DNA of 64,000 nt from JBFHRE01 sp041746105 (GTDB lineage Bacteria > Actinomycetota > Acidimicrobiia > Spongiisociales > ZC4RG35), in NCBI GenBank assembly GCA_041746105.1, contig JBGTHP010000003.1, positions 1 through 64,000 on the forward strand, read 5' to 3'. Shown here piece after piece: positions 1 through 8,436 of the stretch. The translations under genes were made by a program, and so were the position numbers. Below the pieces are notes generated by a model that saw only the letters and a list, made by a program, of their open reading frames with translations, searched no databases and had not been told where the DNA came from. The first letter of the stretch is position 1. Each line of letters begins with the position of its first letter.

Positions 1-1290
1 GCCCATGAGGAGTACACGGCGAGGCAGATGGTGGAGCACGACGACGTGAACGTTCTCACGCTCGGCGCCCGGGTGATCGGCCCCGAACTGGCGGCCGGCG
101 TCGTGCGGAGCTTCGTCGGCGCCGAGTTCACGGGTGAGGAACGGCATGCACGTCGCCTGTCGAAGGTGCTCGACCAGCGCCGGTCGCTCCACAGCAATGC
201 TCTCGGAGAGCTGAGAGACGCGGGGCAGAGTGTCTGGCTCGACTCGATCAGTCGACGATTGGTGGAGGAGGGCACCATATCCCGCTACATCGCCGAGCTC
301 TCGGTGACCGGGGTCACGTCAAACCCGTCGATCCTCCAGCAGGCCATCGGAACCGGGCACGACTACGACGCCGACATCGCAGGAATGGCGGCGTCCGGCA
401 TCAGCGATCCCGAAGAGATCGCGTTCGGACTTGCGCTCGCCGACCTCGGCCGGGCTGCCGACCTGCTGATGCCCACCCATCACGCCAGCGGGGGAGCGGA
501 CGGGTTCGTTTCCATCGAGGTCAGCCCCACACTGGTCGACGACGCCGACGCCAGCGTGGCGGCGGGGAGGGCGCTGTTCGAGCAGGCGGGGCGGCCCAAC
601 GTCATGATCAAGGTTCCCGGCACCTCCGCCGGGCTCTCCGCCGCCGGACAATTGCTGGAGGCCGGCATACCGGTCAATGTGACGCTCCTGTTCTCGCCCG
701 ACCAGTACTCGGACACCGCCGACGCCTACCTCGACGCCATGGAGCGTCGCCTCGAGATGGGCACGGCACCGTGGGTGCCCTCGGTGGCATCGGTGTTCGT
801 GAGTCGATGGGACGTGGCCGCCGACCCCCTCCTGCCACCCGACGAGAGGGGGCGCCTCGGGCTGGCGCTCATGCAGGAGATCTATGCCAGATATCGAGAA
901 ATCGTCGACGGAGCCCGGTTCGAACGACTGGCACAGGCCGGTGCTCGGCCGCAGCGGGTCCTGTGGGCGAGCACCGGCACCAAGAACCCGGATCTCCCCG
1001 ACACGTTCTACCTCGGACGCCTCGCTGCCCATGGGACGGTGAACACCGTCCCAGAGAAGACCCTGGTCGCCTACGCCGACCACGGTGTCACGTGCGATCT
1101 GCTCACGCCCGACCACGACGAGGCCCGCCGGTGCATCCAGACCGTCCGGGAGGCCGGAGTCGACATCGAGGCACTGGCGTCGGCGCTCCGAGAGGACGGC
1201 GTCACGGCCTTCGGCAGCTCCTGGGCGGAGTTGCTCGCAACGATCAAAGACAAACTCGAAACGAAGGGAAGCACATGGAAATCGGAATGA
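1..1290 (+). CDS. tal: Ribose-5-phosphate isomerase B / transaldolase fusion (5' partial)
   Basis: The reading frame is open from base 1, so the gene starts outside the window. The first 55 or so residues match the C-terminus of RpiB (TARQMVEHDDVNVL, LGARVIGPELA, then a GGERH-like AEFTGEERHARRL). Without a stop the frame runs into a complete actinobacterial-type transaldolase, beginning near ELRDAGQSVWLDSISR. TGVTSNPSI, the Schiff-base lysine in NVMIKVPGT (codon 610-612), LWASTGTKNPD and NTVPEKT are all present. Transaldolase moves a dihydroxyacetone unit between sedoheptulose-7-P and glyceraldehyde-3-P; RpiB interconverts ribulose-5-P and ribose-5-P, so the two act in the same cytosolic pathway. 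A GTG at 166 could allow separate translation of the transaldolase part, but no stop separates the halves. The 3' end overlaps gnd by 16 bases. Transaldolase identity is secure; the fusion rests on frame continuity in this one sequence. Confidence 0.9.
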   Translation, partial: AHEEYTARQMVEHDDVNVLTLGARVIGPELAAGVVRSFVGAEFTGEERHARRLSKVLDQRRSLHSNALGELRDAGQSVWLDSISRRLVEEGTISRYIAELSVTGVTSNPSILQQAIGTGHDYDADIAGMAASGISDPEEIAFGLALADLGRAADLLMPTHHASGGADGFVSIEVSPTLVDDADASVAAGRALFEQAGRPNVMIKVPGTSAGLSAAGQLLEAGIPVNVTLLFSPDQYSDTADAYLDAMERRLEMGTAPWVPSVASVFVSRWDVAADPLLPPDERGRLGLALMQEIYARYREIVDGARFERLAQAGARPQRVLWASTGTKNPDLPDTFYLGRLAAHGTVNTVPEKTLVAYADHGVTCDLLTPDHDEARRCIQTVREAGVDIEALASALREDGVTAFGSSWAELLATIKDKLETKGSTWKSE

Positions 1291-2288
1291 TCGGCCTCGG
1301 CCGAATGGGCGCCAACCTGACACGACGCCTCCTCGGCGACGGACATCGGGTGGTGGTCCACGACGTCGATCAGAGCGCCGTCGCCTCGCTCGCCTCGGAA
1401 GGCGCAGTGGGCGCCGAATCGCTTGACGACCTCGCCTCGCAGCTCGAGAGCCCGCGGGCGGTATGGGTGATGGTGCCTGCAGGCATCACCGGAAAGGTGA
1501 TCGACGATGTCGCCTCGCACCTCTCGCCGGGTGACATGATCATCGATGGCGGCAACTCCTTCTACCAGGACGACCAGCATCGCTCTGCCCAGCTCGCCGA
1601 GCGCGGAATCACCTTGCTCGATGTAGGGACCAGCGGCGGGGTGTTCGGGCTCGAACGCGGGTTCAGCCTCATGATCGGCGGCGAGACCGAAGCCGTCGAG
1701 CGCCTCGCTCCCATCTTTCGCAGCCTCGCACCGGGGATCGATGCGGCCCCTCGGACCGTCGGACGCGTCGGCGAGCCCGCTACGGCCGAGCACGGCTACC
1801 TGCATTGCGGGCCGAGCGGTGCCGGGCACTTCGTCAAGATGGTCCACAACGGGATCGAATACGGGGTCATGGCCGCCTATGCGGAGGGGCTCAACATCCT
1901 GCGTCACGCCGACGTCGGGATGGCGACTGGCGATACCGACGCCGAGACCGCCCCACTGCGGGCTCCGGAGCACTATCGCTACGAGCTCGACATTCCCGCC
2001 GTCGCAGAGGTGTGGCGACGCGGGAGCGTGATCGCCTCGTGGCTGCTCGACCTCGCTGCCGCCGCGCTCGTGGAGAGCCCCGAGCTGTCCGAGTTCTCCG
2101 GGATGGTGTCTGACTCCGGCGAGGGGCGCTGGACGGTCCTCTCCGCGGTGGAGGAGGGCGTGCCCGCTCCGGTCCTGTCGGCTGCCCTGTTCGGCCGGTA
2201 CGACAGCAGAGGCCGCGACGAGTTCGCCAACCAGGTGCTGTCGGCGATGCGGAGCCGGTTCGGTGGGCACGCGGAGAAGTCGGAATGA
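1275..2288 (+). CDS. gnd: 6-phosphogluconate dehydrogenase, decarboxylating, short form
   Basis: 337 aa, the short GndA-like class (about 300-340 aa rather than 470). It oxidises and decarboxylates 6-phosphogluconate to ribulose-5-P. The N-terminal Rossmann motif GMIGLGRMGANL fits a nucleotide-binding fold. IIDGGNSFYQDD, the GTSGGVFGLERG loop and the catalytic segment GHFVKMVHNGIEYG are intact. The start is the ATG at 1275, preceded by a GAAGGGA ribosome site and lying inside the end of the transaldolase frame; the longer upstream reading frame is out-of-phase sequence over tal. It overlaps zwf by ATGA. Being placed between transaldolase and zwf makes a role in the oxidative pentose phosphate branch almost certain. 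Coenzyme preference cannot be read from the sequence alone. Confidence 0.93.
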   Translation: MEIGMIGLGRMGANLTRRLLGDGHRVVVHDVDQSAVASLASEGAVGAESLDDLASQLESPRAVWVMVPAGITGKVIDDVASHLSPGDMIIDGGNSFYQDDQHRSAQLAERGITLLDVGTSGGVFGLERGFSLMIGGETEAVERLAPIFRSLAPGIDAAPRTVGRVGEPATAEHGYLHCGPSGAGHFVKMVHNGIEYGVMAAYAEGLNILRHADVGMATGDTDAETAPLRAPEHYRYELDIPAVAEVWRRGSVIASWLLDLAAAALVESPELSEFSGMVSDSGEGRWTVLSAVEEGVPAPVLSAALFGRYDSRGRDEFANQVLSAMRSRFGGHAEKSE

Positions 2289-3646
2289 CCGCAACCGCCG
2301 ACGCCCTAGTCCTGTTCGGGATCAGCGGCGACCTCGCCCGCAAGAAGCTGTTCGTGGCGCTCTACGACCTGGCGGTGGCCTTCCGGCTCGAGATGCCGGT
2401 GGTCGGGGTCGCCTCCAGCGACTGGGACGATGGAATCCTCCATCGCACCGCCAGGGAGACGATCGAGGCCGCCGGCATCGACATCGACGAAGCGGTGTTC
2501 GCCAGGCTGACGGAAAGGCTCTGCTATGTAGCCGGCGACTATCGGGAGCCGTCGACGTACTCCGCAATCGTCGAACGGCTCGCCGGTCGGACCCGACCGG
2601 TGTTCTATCTGGCGATTCCGCCTGCGCTGTTCGACGACGTCATCGAAGGTCTCGCCTCGGTGGGGCTGAACGACGGTGGTCGGGTCGTCCTCGAGAAACC
2701 GTTCGGGCGTGACACGGCGTCCGCCGCAGAGCTCAACGACATCGTCCACCGTCACTTCGCCGAAGATCAGGTCTATCGGATCGACCATTTCCTCGGGAAG
2801 GAGGCGGTCCAGAATCTCATGATCTTCAGATTCTCCAACACGATCCTCGAGCCGGTCTGGAACCGTCACTTCGTGCGGCAGGTGCAGATCACCCTCGCCG
2901 AGGACTTCGGTGTCGAGGGCCGCGGCGGGTTCTACGACTCGATCGGCGCCCTGCGGGACGTCGTCCAGAACCACCTGCTCCAGGTCGTCGCGCTCCTTGC
3001 CATGGAGCCCCCTATCTCCGATGACCCGGATGCGCTCCGAGACGAGCGGGTGAAGGTGCTGAAGGCCATTGCCGCCCTCGACCCCTCCGACGTGATCCGG
3101 GGCCAGTACGAGGGGTATCTCGACGAGCCCGGTGTCGAACCGGCCTCGGAGACGGAGACATTCGTGGCGCTCCACTTCGAGATCGACTCGTGGCGATGGG
3201 CGGGGGTTCCGTGGATCATCCGGGCAGGCAAGGGCCTCGATCGGACCGTCACCGAAGCGGTGGTGGAGTTCAAGCAGCCGCCCCGCCCGCTGTTCGCCGA
3301 CCCGGAATGCCGACCTGGCCCCAACCGGCTGACCTTCCGCACCAACCCGGACGACGAGATCATCCTGTCGATGCAGGCCAAGGTACCGGGGTCGGAGATG
3401 GTGGCCGGTCCGATGGATCTCCATCTCCAGCACGATCGGCCCGAAGGTCGTGAGGCCTACGATCGCCTCATCGGCGACGCTCTCAGAGGCGACCAGGCCC
3501 TGTTCGCCCGCCAGGACGGGGTGATGGAGGCGTGGCGGATCGTCGAACCGGTCCTCACCGACGGCCCCGCGGTCCACACCTACCCCCGGGGCAGCCGGGG
3601 ACCGGAGCAGGCCGACTCGATGGTCGCGGAGTGGATCACCCGATGA
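2285..3646 (+). CDS. zwf: Glucose-6-phosphate 1-dehydrogenase
   Basis: 453 aa, slightly shorter than the usual 480-510. It oxidises glucose-6-P to 6-phosphogluconolactone, the first step of the oxidative pentose phosphate pathway. The N-terminal nucleotide-binding motif LFGISGDLARKKL and the active-site signature RIDHFLGKE (around residue 165) are both present, as are the VILEKPFG-like VVLEKPFGRD and the later IRAGKGLDRTVTE. The ATG overlaps the gnd stop (ATGA) and its own stop overlaps the next start in the same way, which implies translational coupling. No 6-phosphogluconolactonase gene is seen in the operon; that step may be encoded elsewhere or proceed spontaneously. Confidence 0.95.
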   Translation: MTATADALVLFGISGDLARKKLFVALYDLAVAFRLEMPVVGVASSDWDDGILHRTARETIEAAGIDIDEAVFARLTERLCYVAGDYREPSTYSAIVERLAGRTRPVFYLAIPPALFDDVIEGLASVGLNDGGRVVLEKPFGRDTASAAELNDIVHRHFAEDQVYRIDHFLGKEAVQNLMIFRFSNTILEPVWNRHFVRQVQITLAEDFGVEGRGGFYDSIGALRDVVQNHLLQVVALLAMEPPISDDPDALRDERVKVLKAIAALDPSDVIRGQYEGYLDEPGVEPASETETFVALHFEIDSWRWAGVPWIIRAGKGLDRTVTEAVVEFKQPPRPLFADPECRPGPNRLTFRTNPDDEIILSMQAKVPGSEMVAGPMDLHLQHDRPEGREAYDRLIGDALRGDQALFARQDGVMEAWRIVEPVLTDGPAVHTYPRGSRGPEQADSMVAEWITR

Positions 3647-4242
3647 GCGGCCACGACGTGACCCTGGTCCGCCACGGACAGACCGAGTGGAGCTCGGCCG
3701 GGCTCCACACCGGACGCACCGATATCGCGCTGACCGACCTGGGCATTCGCCAGGCGTCGGCTCTCGGCGGGATGCTCGGAGGGGTGGACCATGCCTACGT
3801 GTATTCGAGTCCGCTGTCGCGGGCATGGCGGACGATGGAGCTGGCAGAACCCGCCACCGAGGCCGAAGCTCGCGAGGAACTGATGGAGTGGGACTACGGG
3901 GTGTACGAGGGGACCCGCACCGTCGACATCCGGAGAAAGATCCCCGGTTGGTCGGTGTGGACCCATCCCATCGAGGGTGGGGAATCGGTGGAGGACGTCG
4001 GGGAGCGGGCCGATCGGGTGATCGCCGATCTGGTCGCCGCCGACGGGCCGGGCCTGGTGTTCGCCCACGGCCATCTGCTCCGTGTCCTGGCGGCCAGATG
4101 GATGGGCCTCCCTGCCGTCGGCGGCCAGCTGCTCGGCCTCGACACCGCCACCATCTCCACGCTTGGTTGGGAGCGCGAGACCCGGGTCATCCGACACTGG
4201 AACGAGATGTGCCACCTCCGCTCCCTCGATCCGACTCCTTGA
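3643..4242 (+). CDS. Histidine phosphatase, Shb17-like (candidate sedoheptulose-1,7-bisphosphatase)
   Basis: 199 aa, histidine phosphatase (phosphoglycerate mutase-like) superfamily. The phosphoacceptor motif LVRHGQTEW is at the N-terminus, the acid motif is EWDYGVYEG and the second histidine lies in FAHGHLLRV. The EWDYG-YEG segment followed by a PGW-W-GGES stretch, and the AHGH-LR-A-W-GLP segment, resemble yeast Shb17 (YKR043C) from memory more than they resemble glycolytic phosphoglycerate mutases. Shb17 hydrolyses sedoheptulose-1,7-bisphosphate to feed ribose synthesis. The ATG at 3643 overlaps the zwf stop; the longer upstream frame is a shadow over zwf. The setting, inside an operon of pentose phosphate enzymes, supports a sugar-bisphosphatase role, but the substrate is an inference. 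It could instead be a general acid phosphatase. Confidence 0.8.
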   Translation: MSGHDVTLVRHGQTEWSSAGLHTGRTDIALTDLGIRQASALGGMLGGVDHAYVYSSPLSRAWRTMELAEPATEAEAREELMEWDYGVYEGTRTVDIRRKIPGWSVWTHPIEGGESVEDVGERADRVIADLVAADGPGLVFAHGHLLRVLAARWMGLPAVGGQLLGLDTATISTLGWERETRVIRHWNEMCHLRSLDPTP

Positions 4243-4259
4243 GGACAGGAGAAGCATTC

Positions 4260-5882
4260 ATGGAACCCATCGAGACGACATCGGAATGGGCCGCGCTGAC
4301 GGCCTCGGGGCGCAAACCCGTGGACCTGCGGGCCGCGTTCGGCGACGACCCCGGACGGGCGAGACGCCTGACCGTGGAGGTCGGCGACCTGGTCGCCGAT
4401 CTGTCGAAGCACCTCGTGACGGACGAGACGATCGGCCTGCTGATGGCGGTGGCGCGACGGGCCGGTCTGGAAGAGCGGATCGAGGCGATGTTCGGAGGCG
4501 AGCACATCAACGTCACCGAGGACCGTCCCGTCCTCCACACCGCACTTCGGGCTGCTGGCGGGGACTCGTTCTCCGTCGGCGGGGTCGACGTCGTCGACGA
4601 GGTGCACGGGGTGCTCGAACGAATGGGACGATTCTCCGAGCGGGTGCGATCGGGTGATTGGACCGGCTTCACAGGGAAGCGGATCCGCCACGTCGTCAAC
4701 ATCGGCATCGGTGGCTCCGACCTCGGTCCGGCGATGGCATATCGGGCGCTGCGCGCCTACACACACCCCGACATCGATTGTCACTTCGTGTCGAACGTCG
4801 ACCCGTCCCAGCTGGCGTCGGTACTGGCATCGATCGATCCATCCGAGACTCTGTTCATCGTCGCATCGAAGACCTTCACCACCGCTGAGACCCTGGCCAA
4901 CGCCGGCAACGCCCGTTCGTGGCTCGTGGAGCGGCTCGGAGACGACTCGGCGGTCGGCCGGCACTTCGTGGCCGTCTCCACCAACGCCGCAGAAGTCCAG
5001 GCGTTCGGCATCGACAGCGAGAACATGTTCGGGTTCTGGGATTGGGTCGGCGGGCGATACTCGGTGGACTCGGCGATCGGGCTATCGGTCATGGTGGCCA
5101 TCGGGCCCGAGGCCTTCGGCGAGATGCTCGGCGGGTTCCGGACGATGGACCTGCACTTCCGACGCACGCCACTGGAGGCGAACCTGCCGGTGTTGCTCGG
5201 GCTCATCGGGGTCTGGTACCGCAACGTCCTCGGTTTCCCCACCCATGCGGTCCTTCCGTATGCCCAGGATCTCGACAGATTCCCGGCGTATCTGCAGCAG
5301 CTCGACATGGAGTCGAACGGAAAGCGGGTGCGGCTCGACGGAACGCCGGTCGGCCTCGACACGGGCCCGATCGTGTGGGGAGAGCCGGGCACCAACGGCC
5401 AGCATGCCTTCTATCAGCTGATCCATCAGGGAACGACGGTGGTTCCCGCCGATTTGATCGGCTTCATCGAGCCGTCCGACGATCTCGGCGGCCAGCACGA
5501 CCTGCTGATGGCCAACCTCTTCGCTCAGGCCGAGGCGCTCGCGTTCGGGAAGACCCGAGCCGAGGTGGAGGCGGCGGGCGTGGCGCCGGAGCTCAGCGCC
5601 CACCGCGAGTTTCTGGGCAGCAGGCCGACATCGGTGATCCTCGCACCGAGCCTCACCCCGGCGGTGCTCGGTCAGCTCATCTCGATGTACGAGCACAAGG
5701 TGTTCACCCAGGGCGTCATCTGGGGGATCAACTCGTTCGACCAGTGGGGCGTCGAGCTCGGAAAGGAGCTGGCGACGACCATCGCAGACGAGCTCCGCTC
5801 GGAATCGCCGCCGACACTGGATCACGACGCCTCAACCGCGGCGCTCATCCGTCGGTACCGAGCGGGCCGGGGCCGGCGATGA
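4260..5882 (+). CDS. pgi: Glucose-6-phosphate isomerase
   Basis: 540 aa, the usual length for bacterial Pgi. It interconverts glucose-6-P and fructose-6-P, returning carbon from the pentose pathway to the glucose-6-P pool. Family signatures are clear: NIGIGGSDLGPAMAY, the ASKTFTTAETL loop, FWDWVGGRYS, GTNGQHAFYQL, DRFPAYLQQLDMESNGK and GVIWGINSFDQWGVELGK. The start ATG at 4260 follows an AGGAG at 4247-4251, 17 bases after the phosphatase stop; the frame upstream of it is noncoding overlap. The 3' end overlaps ppgK by ATGA. Confidence 0.96.
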   Translation: MEPIETTSEWAALTASGRKPVDLRAAFGDDPGRARRLTVEVGDLVADLSKHLVTDETIGLLMAVARRAGLEERIEAMFGGEHINVTEDRPVLHTALRAAGGDSFSVGGVDVVDEVHGVLERMGRFSERVRSGDWTGFTGKRIRHVVNIGIGGSDLGPAMAYRALRAYTHPDIDCHFVSNVDPSQLASVLASIDPSETLFIVASKTFTTAETLANAGNARSWLVERLGDDSAVGRHFVAVSTNAAEVQAFGIDSENMFGFWDWVGGRYSVDSAIGLSVMVAIGPEAFGEMLGGFRTMDLHFRRTPLEANLPVLLGLIGVWYRNVLGFPTHAVLPYAQDLDRFPAYLQQLDMESNGKRVRLDGTPVGLDTGPIVWGEPGTNGQHAFYQLIHQGTTVVPADLIGFIEPSDDLGGQHDLLMANLFAQAEALAFGKTRAEVEAAGVAPELSAHREFLGSRPTSVILAPSLTPAVLGQLISMYEHKVFTQGVIWGINSFDQWGVELGKELATTIADELRSESPPTLDHDASTAALIRRYRAGRGRR

Positions 5883-6607
5883 GCGCCATCGGCGTCGACA
5901 TCGGTGGGACCAGCATCAAGGTGGCTCCGGTCGATCTCGAGACCGGCCGGCTCTCGCGGTCGGTGGATCGCGCTCCCACCCCCCGGCCGGCGACACCCGG
6001 CTCTCTCGTCGAGGTGGTAGCCGATCTGGTGGGGGAGACAATGCCGGCGGCGACCGTCGGGGTGGGCTTCCCGGGCGTCGTCCGCGATGGGGTCGTGTCG
6101 ACAGCTGCCAACCTCGACCCGTCCTGGGTCGGGCGCGACGTGGTGTCGATGCTCTCCGACCGTCTGGACGTACGGTGTGTCGCAGCGATCAACGACGCCG
6201 ACGCGGCGGGCCTGGCCGAGATGCGATTCGGCTCGGGGCGGGACACCCGGGGCGTCGTCGTGACCGTGACCCTGGGGACAGGCATCGGGACGGCGGTGTT
6301 CAACGACGGGGTGCTGGTCCCCAACAGCGAGTACGGTCACCTCATGATCGACGGCACCGAGGCGGAGGATCTCGCCTCAGGGCATGCCCGGGACTCACTG
6401 CCGTGGGAGCACTGGGGCCGTCACCTCGAGGTTGTGCTCCGTGAATTCGAGCGGCTCATCTGGCCGGATCTGTTCATCATCGGGGGAGGGATCAGCGCCG
6501 AGTTCCGTCAGTTCTGTGCGAGCCTCGACATCCGCACCCCCGTAGTCGCGGCAGCCATGGGAAACGATGCCGGGATCGTCGGCGCCGCGCTCGCGGGGGC
6601 AACGTGA
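5879..6607 (+). CDS. ppgK: Polyphosphate glucokinase (ROK family)
   Basis: 242 aa. It is a ROK-family kinase that, in the PpgK subgroup, phosphorylates glucose using inorganic polyphosphate or ATP. The nucleotide-binding motif GVDIGGTSIKVAPVD is at the N-terminus; TPRPATPGSL, VGVGFPGVVRDGVV, TAANLDPSW, NDADAAGLAEM and TLGTGIGTAVFNDG follow in the order seen in actinobacterial PpgK. SEYGHL and PDLFIIGGGIS are near the C-terminus. It is slightly shorter than the typical 260 residues. The start overlaps the pgi stop. Together with zwf and pgi it supplies glucose-6-P to the operon's pathway. Confidence 0.9.
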   Translation: MSAIGVDIGGTSIKVAPVDLETGRLSRSVDRAPTPRPATPGSLVEVVADLVGETMPAATVGVGFPGVVRDGVVSTAANLDPSWVGRDVVSMLSDRLDVRCVAAINDADAAGLAEMRFGSGRDTRGVVVTVTLGTGIGTAVFNDGVLVPNSEYGHLMIDGTEAEDLASGHARDSLPWEHWGRHLEVVLREFERLIWPDLFIIGGGISAEFRQFCASLDIRTPVVAAAMGNDAGIVGAALAGAT

Positions 6608-7593
6608 GCCTTTCGAGTCCAGAACTGCATGCGAGGCCGGGACTCGTCGGGAGCATCGTCCCCATCTGGGGCCGGTTGGGGTCTCCGGGCGCGGTATGGA
6701 CGGGAGAGGAGCGAGTTGTCATGATCGCCGAGGCCAGGTCTGCCCGCGGCGGCCTCGATCCGACGGGAGGGCTCGACGCGGTTACGACGCGGGCGGTGCG
6801 GACCGTGGCCGCCCGACCCGCAGCCATACGCCCGGATTGGGTGTCGCAACTCCTCGATGACGGTCTCGACCATCCCCGCTACGTCGAACTGGTCGCAGTC
6901 GTGTCACGGGCAGTCGCTATCGACACGCTCCTCGAAGCCCTCGCGCTCGAACCGGAGCCGCTTCCCGATCCGCTCGGGGGTGAGCCGTCCGGCGACATCG
7001 ATCGACGCGCACGTCCCGGCAAGGCGTGGGTGCCGATGGTGGGAGGAGGCAGCATCACCCAGGCACTCTCGCTCGTACCCCCCGAGAACGCCGAGTTGGA
7101 GACGCTGCACGGTCCGCTCTACCTGACGTTCGAGGAGATGTCCGACCCTGCGATCCACAAGGATGGCCTCACCCGGCCCCAGATGGAGCTTGTCGCGGCG
7201 CGGACCTCCGCCCGCAACTCGTGCTTCTATTGAGTGCTTGCACACACCGGGATGCTCAGTTGGAGCGCTCAGGCAACCGACACTCCCGTCGAGCTGCGTG
7301 CGGTGGTCGACCCCCGTGTCGACCCGCTGCTCCCTGGGGGTCGGGAACTCGTGGGCTTCGTGGATTCCGTGCTGGCAGTGCCGGACCCCGCCGCGGCCCG
7401 AGCGGTCGTCGAACAGCGGGGCGAGGCGGCGCTTGTCACGGCGGCATCGGTGATCGCCAACTTCCAGATGATGAACATCGTCGCCGACGCCACCGGGATC
7501 CCGGTCGACAACGGCAGCCGCCTCCGCAATGCCGACATCATCGCGGAGTTGGGCCTGGCCCGCTTCGACCACTTGGAAACGGAGGCAACATGA
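6604..7593 (+). CDS. AhpD-like (CMD superfamily) protein, candidate selenoprotein with CxxU motif
   Basis: Read through an in-frame TGA at 7231-7233 this is one 329-residue protein with residue 210 as selenocysteine. Codons before and after the TGA lie in the same frame and both sides look like one AhpD/carboxymuconolactone decarboxylase-like protein (TGEERVVMIAEARSA in the N-terminal half, RPQMELVAARTSARN in the second). Around the TGA the order is E195, C207, U210, H214. These spacings (+12, +15, +19) equal those of Glu118, Cys130, Cys133 and His137 in Mycobacterium tuberculosis AhpD, so the TGA replaces the peroxidatic cysteine. A hairpin begins at the TGA itself. GTG 6604 overlaps the ppgK stop (GTGA), so the gene belongs to the sugar-phosphate operon. 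The alternative is two ORFs (6604-7233 and 7234-7593), a nonsense mutation or a base error. Selenocysteine machinery is not in the window. Confidence 0.75.
7231..7271 (+). promoter_or_regulatory. Candidate bacterial SECIS hairpin at the UGA
   Basis: Bases 7231-7237 (UGAGUGC) pair with 7265-7271 (GCGCUCA): seven pairs including one G-U. Inside, CCGG 7247-7250 can pair with UUGG 7260-7263, leaving an apical loop 7251-7259 that starts with G, 18 bases after the UGA. Bacterial SECIS elements usually have an apical loop about 16-37 bases after the UGA with a G at its start, so the geometry fits. The upper stem is short and partly G-U, so the fold needs a computed check. Confidence 0.5.
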
Positions 7594-7656
7594 GGAGGTG
7601 TCTGTTTCCCGATGCGAGGGACCGGGCCCGCACGCGAGGTCGATCGGGATCCACGA

Positions 7657-7680
7657 GACGTAAGACGTGAGACGTGAGAC
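7657..7680. repeat. Three 7-bp tandem repeats (GACGTRA)
   Basis: GACGTAA, GACGTGA, GACGTGA and a trailing GAC lie head to tail ten bases upstream of the nnrE start. No function can be assigned; the array could affect the promoter or leader of nnrE. Confidence 0.5.
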
Positions 7681-7689
7681 GATCCTCCC

Positions 7690-8436
7690 ATGAGTGTGAC
7701 GTCATTCGTCACTCCGGCCGGCGTGCCGGTTCCCGCCGTCACCACCGACGGGATGCGCGAAGTGGATCGACTGGCCATCGAGGAGGTCGGGCCGAACCTG
7801 TACCAGATGATGGAGAACGCCGGAAGGAACCTCGCCCTGACTGTGATTGATCGGCTGGGGGACGGTTGGGCAGACGCGCCGATCGTGGTCCTCGCCGGGC
7901 CCGGCGGCAACGGCGGCGGCGGAATCTGTGCCGCACGCCACCTCGCAAACAGGGGAGCCGAGGTGACGGTGGTGGTCTCCGACCGGCAGGCGCTGGGCGA
8001 AGTCCCCGCCGCCCAGTTGTCGATCTTCGACGGTACCGCAGGTCGGTTGGCCGAGCCCGCCGACCTCGAGTCACTCCAGGCGGCGCTGGTGGTCGACGCC
8101 ATCATCGGGTACAGCCTCTCCGGGCCGCCACGTGGTGTGCCGGCTGAGATGATCGACTGGGCTGCCCGCCAAGATGGCCAGGTGGTGGCGCTCGATGTGC
8201 CCTCGGGCATCGACTCGACGACGGGGCGGGCACCGGGAGCACACATCGAATCCGACGTGTGCCTGACTCTGGCGCTACCGAAGACCGGGCTGGACGTCGC
8301 GGCAGTGGGAGAGTTGTGGCTGGCCGACATCGGCATCCCCGTCGAGGTCTATCGTCGAATGGGCCTCGACGTCTCGCCGCTCACCTTCGGGTCAGGGTTT
8401 CGGGTTCCCTTGCGCCCCGTCCGTCAGCCCAGGTAG
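7690..8436 (+). CDS. nnrE: NAD(P)H-hydrate epimerase (YjeF N-terminal domain, stand-alone)
   Basis: 248 aa. The YjeF_N fold epimerises damaged S/R-NAD(P)HX so that a dehydratase can repair it. Motifs seen are MREVDRLAIEE, YQMMENAGRNLA, VVLAGPGGNGGGGICAARHL (the glycine-rich substrate loop), VVDAIIGYSLSGPPRG and ALDVPSGIDSTTGR. Only the epimerase domain is present; the C-terminal dehydratase domain (NnrD) found in many bacterial YjeF proteins is absent. ATG 7690 is about 95 bases after the selenoprotein stop, so it may have its own promoter. The 3' end overlaps a convergent minus-strand ORF by 13 bases. Confidence 0.88.
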   Translation: MSVTSFVTPAGVPVPAVTTDGMREVDRLAIEEVGPNLYQMMENAGRNLALTVIDRLGDGWADAPIVVLAGPGGNGGGGICAARHLANRGAEVTVVVSDRQALGEVPAAQLSIFDGTAGRLAEPADLESLQAALVVDAIIGYSLSGPPRGVPAEMIDWAARQDGQVVALDVPSGIDSTTGRAPGAHIESDVCLTLALPKTGLDVAAVGELWLADIGIPVEVYRRMGLDVSPLTFGSGFRVPLRPVRQPR

